From assembly GCF_023283825.1 (NCBI RefSeq), contig NZ_JAKILD010000020.1, forward strand, positions 37,224-101,223: a DNA stretch of 64,000 nucleotides, in the 5' to 3' direction. The notes below the pieces were generated by a model, which ran no database searches, had not been told where the DNA came from, and was given only the letters and a program-made list of their open reading frames with translations. Shown here one piece after another: positions 60,478 through 64,000 of this stretch. A program made the position numbers and the translations under genes. The stretch is from Shewanella olleyana (GTDB lineage: Bacteria; Pseudomonadota; Gammaproteobacteria; Enterobacterales; Shewanellaceae). The first letter of the stretch is position 1, and each line of letters begins with the position of its first letter.

Positions 60478-61731
60478 TTGAAACATTTTAAATACTCTCT
60501 CGTTGCTATCTCAATGTTTGCTGGGTTGCTACCTTCATTAGCGCAAGCAGATACATTGGCTGTCACAAATGCCAAAATCTATACTTCAACAGAACAAGGG
60601 GTATTAACCAATGCCTCAGTCATTATTGAAGATGGAAAAATCATTCAGCTGAACCCAAAGGTTGTTAATGCCGATACGATTATCGATGCTAAAGGCGGTA
60701 TTTTAACGCCAGGGTTTATTGGGGCGATGAATTCACTTGGCTTAGTTGAAGTCGGTCAAGAAAAAATGACCCGAGACACCAATGACAAAGCCGCGGATAT
60801 GACCTTCGATCCGAGTTTGGCATTTAACCCTAAAAGTGTCGCAATTCCATTTGCTCGAAAAGGTGGTATTACCCGTAATATCGTTGCGCCAGGTGGTGGC
60901 GAAACAATATTTTCAGGTCAAACAATAGAAGTCACTCTTACTGGCGATTGGGACAGTGTTGTTGCTACAGAACAAGCGTTGTTTGTCTCGCTTGGCGCTA
61001 AGCATGATGGTTCGCGTATTATCGGAATGCAAAATCTAATTAATAAATTAGAGGAGCGTCAAAAGGCACTGGCCAAAGCCGAAAATAAAGCCTCGGACAA
61101 AGACGCTGCAAAAGAGCCAACAAAAGAAGAACTCATCATTAATGCAGTGCTCAAAGGTGACAAACCACTTATTGCCTATGCTGATCGCGGTAGCGATATT
61201 ATGCAACTGATTAAACTCAAACACCGTTTTAATCTAGATTTAGTCTTGCTTGAGGCTGCTGACGCAGTCACTTTGGCTGATGAATTAGCGCAGGCAAATA
61301 TTCCCGTTGTCATGGATGCGATGCGAAGCCTTCCTGAAAGTTTTGATTCTTTGCATAATTCTCTGGATAACGCAGGTAAATTAAGTAAAGCTGGCGTCAA
61401 AGTGGTGTTAGCCACACCTGGCGATGCACATGGTAACTACGCATTACGTTATAGTGCAGGTAACGCAGTAGCCAACGGTATGACTTACGATGATGCTATG
61501 GCTGCGATTACCAGTAATGTTGCTGATACTTTTAACCTTAACGCAGGACGAATTGCGGTTGGCATGCCTGCAGATATTGTACTTTGGAGCGGTGATCCGT
61601 TTGAGTACAGTAGTCACATTGAAAAAATGTGGATTGGCGGTGAAGAGCAAAGCACCCAAAGCCGCCAAGATGAATTACGCGATCGTTATATGACTAAATC
61701 CTCAATGCCTCAGGCCTATACCAATAAATAG
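60478..61731 (+). CDS. Exported amidohydrolase-like protein lacking metal ligands, second of tandem pair
   Basis: A 417-residue protein with a Sec signal (residues 1-24, ending AQA). The first in-frame start is a TTG at 60478 with AAGGAGC upstream. The amidohydrolase fold is recognisable (NAKIYTS, ILTPGFIGAMNSLG, GRIAVGMPADIVLWSGDPF at the end), but the usual DxHxH reads GAMNS (residues 82-86), and the later His and Asp ligands are also not in place. It is probably not a metal-dependent hydrolase by itself and may be a structural or regulatory partner of the upstream protein. Confidence 0.84.
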   Translation: MKHFKYSLVAISMFAGLLPSLAQADTLAVTNAKIYTSTEQGVLTNASVIIEDGKIIQLNPKVVNADTIIDAKGGILTPGFIGAMNSLGLVEVGQEKMTRDTNDKAADMTFDPSLAFNPKSVAIPFARKGGITRNIVAPGGGETIFSGQTIEVTLTGDWDSVVATEQALFVSLGAKHDGSRIIGMQNLINKLEERQKALAKAENKASDKDAAKEPTKEELIINAVLKGDKPLIAYADRGSDIMQLIKLKHRFNLDLVLLEAADAVTLADELAQANIPVVMDAMRSLPESFDSLHNSLDNAGKLSKAGVKVVLATPGDAHGNYALRYSAGNAVANGMTYDDAMAAITSNVADTFNLNAGRIAVGMPADIVLWSGDPFEYSSHIEKMWIGGEEQSTQSRQDELRDRYMTKSSMPQAYTNK

Positions 61732-61776
61732 GAGAGCATGAGTTAACCTAAGCTATAAATGAAAGAGAGAATATTG

Positions 61777-62592
61777 ATGACCGATAAGTATGCTGTATTT
61801 GGCAATCCAATCGCACAGAGTAAATCGCCATATATCCATACCGAGTTTGCTAAACAAACTCAGCAAGTTATGAGCTATCAAGCGATTCTTGCACCGGTTG
61901 ATCAATTCTCTCAATCATTAATGGCGTTCTTTGCTGGTGGCGGTAAAGGGGCAAATGTTACCGCCCCTTTTAAAGAGCAGGCTTTTGCTGCGTGCGATGA
62001 ACTGAGTGAGTTAGCTAGATTAGCTGGTGCGGTTAACACCCTCATTTATCTACCCGATGGTAGCATCCGTGGAGATAATACTGATGGCATAGGGTTAGTT
62101 ACTGATGTTATTCAGCACTTTGGTGATATTTCGGGTAAGCATTTACTGCTTATTGGTGCTGGTGGCGCTGCAAGAGGTTGCATTAAACCTTTATTGCAAG
62201 CTGGAGTAAAACTAACAATTTGTAATCGTACCTACAGTAAAGCACAACACCTTGCAGAGCTCTTTACTGAATTTGGCGATGTGAACGCAACACCAATAGA
62301 TGAGTTAACTACTTCATTTGATCTTGTGATCAACTCCACTTCTGCAGGTTTAGCTGGCGAACTAATAAGCTTACCTTCAAATATCATTACGACTCATACG
62401 CAATGTTATGACATGTCCTACGGTGCTGAAGTCACCCTGTTTAATCAGTGGGCATTATCACAAGGAGCGAGTGAAGTGGTCGACGGCTTAGGGATGTTAG
62501 TGGGCCAAGCTGCGCAGAGCTTCAACATCTGGCGCGGTGTGATGCCGTCAACAACAGCTGTGCATAACACGCTACGTGGTCAATTGTCTTAA
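61777..62592 (+). CDS. aroE: Shikimate dehydrogenase (NADP+)
   Basis: It reduces 3-dehydroshikimate to shikimate in aromatic amino-acid synthesis. The 271-residue protein starts at the ATG at 61777 ([18 protein letters not shown]), with AGAGAGA upstream; an earlier ATG at 61759 would add six residues. Motifs: [11 protein letters not shown] (shikimate-binding Ser pair), [10 protein letters not shown] with the catalytic Lys, and the NADP loop GAGGAARG (about residues 130-137) followed by NRTYSKA. Confidence 0.97.
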   Translation: MTDKYAVFGNPIAQSKSPYIHTEFAKQTQQVMSYQAILAPVDQFSQSLMAFFAGGGKGANVTAPFKEQAFAACDELSELARLAGAVNTLIYLPDGSIRGDNTDGIGLVTDVIQHFGDISGKHLLLIGAGGAARGCIKPLLQAGVKLTICNRTYSKAQHLAELFTEFGDVNATPIDELTTSFDLVINSTSAGLAGELISLPSNIITTHTQCYDMSYGAEVTLFNQWALSQGASEVVDGLGMLVGQAAQSFNIWRGVMPSTTAVHNTLRGQLS

Positions 62593-62603
62593 AGGTTAGC
62601 AGT

Positions 62604-62864
62604 ATGAATCAGAGTATTATTTTTACTGATATTGTTGAGTGGAATGAAGCAACAAAAACGCTTTCCTTGATTGCGCAGGTACAAGGCATGAATGTGACAT
62701 GCTTGATTACGTCTGCAAGGTTAGAAAGACTCGCATCATTAACTATTCAAAATGAACAAGAAGCGTTAACTGCGTTTGAGCAAGTGAGATTTGATATAGA
62801 AGATATTGCTGAAGCGCTCATCGAATCAGAATCGTTCGATGAGCAAGGATACATTCATGTTTGA
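62604..62864 (+). CDS. DUF1488 domain protein
   Basis: An 86-residue small acidic protein resembling the DUF1488 family often found after aroE in gammaproteobacteria. The function is unknown. Features visible: a beta-rich N-terminal half (FTDIVEWNEATKTLSLIAQV in part) and an acidic helical C-terminal half. It follows aroE by 11 bases and is convergent with the carbonic anhydrase gene. Confidence 0.8.
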   Translation: MNQSIIFTDIVEWNEATKTLSLIAQVQGMNVTCLITSARLERLASLTIQNEQEALTAFEQVRFDIEDIAEALIESESFDEQGYIHV

Positions 62865-62873
62865 TTATGTCAG

Positions 62874-63425
62874 TTAGCTAGATTGCTGCAGGTCTACTAA
62901 ATACTCATTTTTTAGTCTGACATAGTTATCAGCAGACTGAGGTAAGAAGGCTAATTCTTTTTCAGTTAATGGCCGTACTTGTTTACAAGGGCTACCGACA
63001 TATAAAAAGCCACTTTGTAGTACTTTACCTGGTGGCACAAGAGAGCCCGCTCCCAGAATCACATCATCTTGAATGATGGCACCATCTAAAATGATAGCGC
63101 CCATACCAACAAGAATACGATTTCCCACAGTGCAGCCATGAAGCATTGCTTTATGGCCAATCGTAACATCATCTCCAATAATTAAAGGATTACCTTCTGG
63201 ATTAGCTGGAGACTTTCGGGTTACATGAAGAACTGAACCATCTTGAACATTACTGCGCTTACCAATGCGGATAATATTAACGTCACCACGTGCAGCTACC
63301 ATTGGCCAAATGCTGGCATCATGATCTAATGTGATGTCACCAACAATAACCGCTGCGCTATCTACATATACACTATCAGCTAATTGTGGGTGAATTCCTT
63401 GATAAGAACGAATTGAGCTAAACAT
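62874..63425 (-). CDS. Gamma-class carbonic anhydrase family protein (YrdA-like)
   Basis: A 183-residue left-handed beta-helix (hexapeptide repeat) protein of the gamma-carbonic anhydrase family. Putative zinc histidines are His67 (SVLHV), His91 and His96 (TIGHKAMLHGCTV). Hexapeptide turns run through residues 15-150. Many members of this subgroup are inactive or have unknown substrates. It is divergent from the rRNA operon and ends 9 bases from the DUF1488 gene. Confidence 0.9.
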   Translation of the reverse strand: MFSSIRSYQGIHPQLADSVYVDSAAVIVGDITLDHDASIWPMVAARGDVNIIRIGKRSNVQDGSVLHVTRKSPANPEGNPLIIGDDVTIGHKAMLHGCTVGNRILVGMGAIILDGAIIQDDVILGAGSLVPPGKVLQSGFLYVGSPCKQVRPLTEKELAFLPQSADNYVRLKNEYLVDLQQSS

Positions 63426-63566
63426 ATAAAATCCCTGATTTGTTTAATTAGTCTAAGTATAAAGCCTAAAAGGGCTGCTTTGCTGCTAAAAAAGCATAAA
63501 AAATAGCTGATTAGTTTAAATTGTCAGCAAGCGAACCATAAAAGTGAATAATCTTCAAAAAAGCCC

Positions 63567-63594
63567 TTGCGGTGTTTCAGAATCTCCCTATAAT
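63567..63594 (+). promoter_or_regulatory. rRNA operon promoter P1
   Basis: -35 TTGCGG (63567-63572), 16-base spacer and a perfect -10 TATAAT (63589-63594), followed by a GCGC-rich discriminator, as in stringently controlled rRNA promoters. An A/T-rich tract lies just upstream. Confidence 0.82.
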
Positions 63595-63641
63595 GCGCAT
63601 CCACTGACACGGCGACAGGCCAACAGGCTCAACGTATCAGG

Positions 63642-63675
63642 GTTAATTAAGAAGCTTTTAAACTTCATAATTAAC
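63642..63675 (+). other. Hairpin between rRNA promoters P1 and P2
   Basis: GTTAATTAAGAAG and CTTCATAATTAAC pair over 13 positions with one mismatch around an 8-base loop. It would form in transcripts from P1 only. Its role is unknown. Confidence 0.5.
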
Positions 63676-63713
63676 GGGCAGAAAAAGAGTTTTTAAATTA
63701 GTTTAAAAAACGC

Positions 63714-63741
63714 TTGACGCCAACAACGGGAAGTGTAAAAT
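63714..63741 (+). promoter_or_regulatory. rRNA operon promoter P2
   Basis: -35 TTGACG (63714-63719), 16-base spacer and -10 TAAAAT (63736-63741), preceded by an AT-rich UP-like tract (63690-63710) and followed by a GC-rich discriminator. Confidence 0.85.
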
Positions 63742-64000
63742 ACGCCTCCTCAAGCCAACGACCTAGCGTCTAACGGCGATATCTGAAAAATTGATATCAC
63801 GCTCTTTAACAATCAAACAAGTAAATCTGTGTGGACACTCACAGGTGTTGAGTTAATCGAAATTGCTCACTCTTTCTCGTAAAGAATGAAGCAATCAAAA
63901 TTATTATCAATGTAACGATGAGTGTTCATAGCAATATGTAACAAACAGGATGTAGATTCTTCCGAGTCTGCATAATGTAATCAGAATTCATTGAGCCGTT
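63742..64000 (+). other. rRNA operon 5' leader with boxB/boxA antitermination signals
   Basis: This untranslated leader contains a boxB-like hairpin (GATATC 63778-63783 with GATATC 63793-63798) directly followed by boxA GCTCTTTAACAA (63801-63812), the site for NusB/NusE antitermination, with exact similarity to rrn leaders of gammaproteobacteria. The sequence up to 64000 matches no mature 16S start, so the 16S gene begins just beyond the window. The leader should pair with sequence after 16S for RNase III processing. Confidence 0.88.

Noticed and set aside
63960..64000. Start of the 16S rRNA gene
   Set aside because: The conserved mature 5' end of 16S (AGAGTTTGATC region) is not reached before base 64000.

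Overview
The window is chromosomal DNA of a gammaproteobacterium, most likely a Shewanella species. The evidence is gene content and protein sequence: the atp, parAB, rsmG-mnmG-mioC and rpmH-dnaA-dnaN-recF-gyrB blocks lie close together, a Tat-exported flavoprotein is paired with a separate tetraheme cytochrome c, and base composition is moderately AT-rich. It is the replication-origin neighbourhood. I see no insertion sequence, prophage, CRISPR array, tRNA gene or foreign island; nearly all of it is housekeeping DNA.

Layout. Positions 1-4046 hold the F-type ATP synthase genes atpI-B-E-F-H-A on the minus strand (atpA is cut by the left edge). Next are parB-parA and rsmG-mnmG, also minus. Positions 8653-9127 are an oriC of the mnmG-mioC type, with DnaA boxes, an AT-rich GATCT-containing stretch and 14 GATC sites. 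After mioC come an alanine/sodium symporter, a formaldehyde detoxification pair (fghA, frmA) with a divergent LysR regulator, and a split flavocytochrome c system (14458-16357) flanked by a second LysR and a TetR regulator. Positions 18173-22591 carry a DnaQ-like exonuclease and mnmE-yidC-yidD-rnpA-rpmH (minus). Positions 22592-23039 form a second DnaA-box and GATC-rich region in front of dnaA-dnaN-recF-gyrB (plus).

From 29310 on there are an HDOD gene, glyQS, tag, a very long TolB-propeller/amidohydrolase protein, a MOSC-tusA pair, and the fatty-acid oxidation operon fadBA, divergent from pepQ-yigZ-trkH-hemG. A persulfide-sensor-like ArsR regulator is divergent from a second hemG, followed by a second trkH with trkA. 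Then rsmB-fmt-def (minus) face lysM-dprA-smg-(zinc-finger gene)-tsaC-hemF (plus). The right end holds a truncated hemoglobin, two tandem exported amidohydrolase-like proteins, aroE, a DUF1488 gene and a gamma-carbonic anhydrase. It closes with the promoters and antitermination leader of an rRNA operon whose 16S gene begins just beyond the window.

How the parts work together. The window encodes both sides of chromosome replication and segregation: DnaA/DnaN/GyrB/RecF, oriC, the ParA/ParB pair, and four sequences matching the ParB target parS at 26.7, 34.2, 35.5 and 38.6 kb. The most interesting points are: the second origin-like region before dnaA; a parS that is also the stem of a bidirectional terminator; the split flavocytochrome, whose active site keeps the catalytic arginines but not the residues that bind the second carboxylate of fumarate; a mirrored trkH-hemG / hemG-trkH duplication with a two-cysteine ArsR regulator between; a dprA whose expected ATG start reads ATA; and a tandem amidohydrolase pair in which one member has lost its metal ligands. 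Nothing here is clearly a wholly new system; the strongest candidate for unknown biochemistry is the split flavocytochrome.
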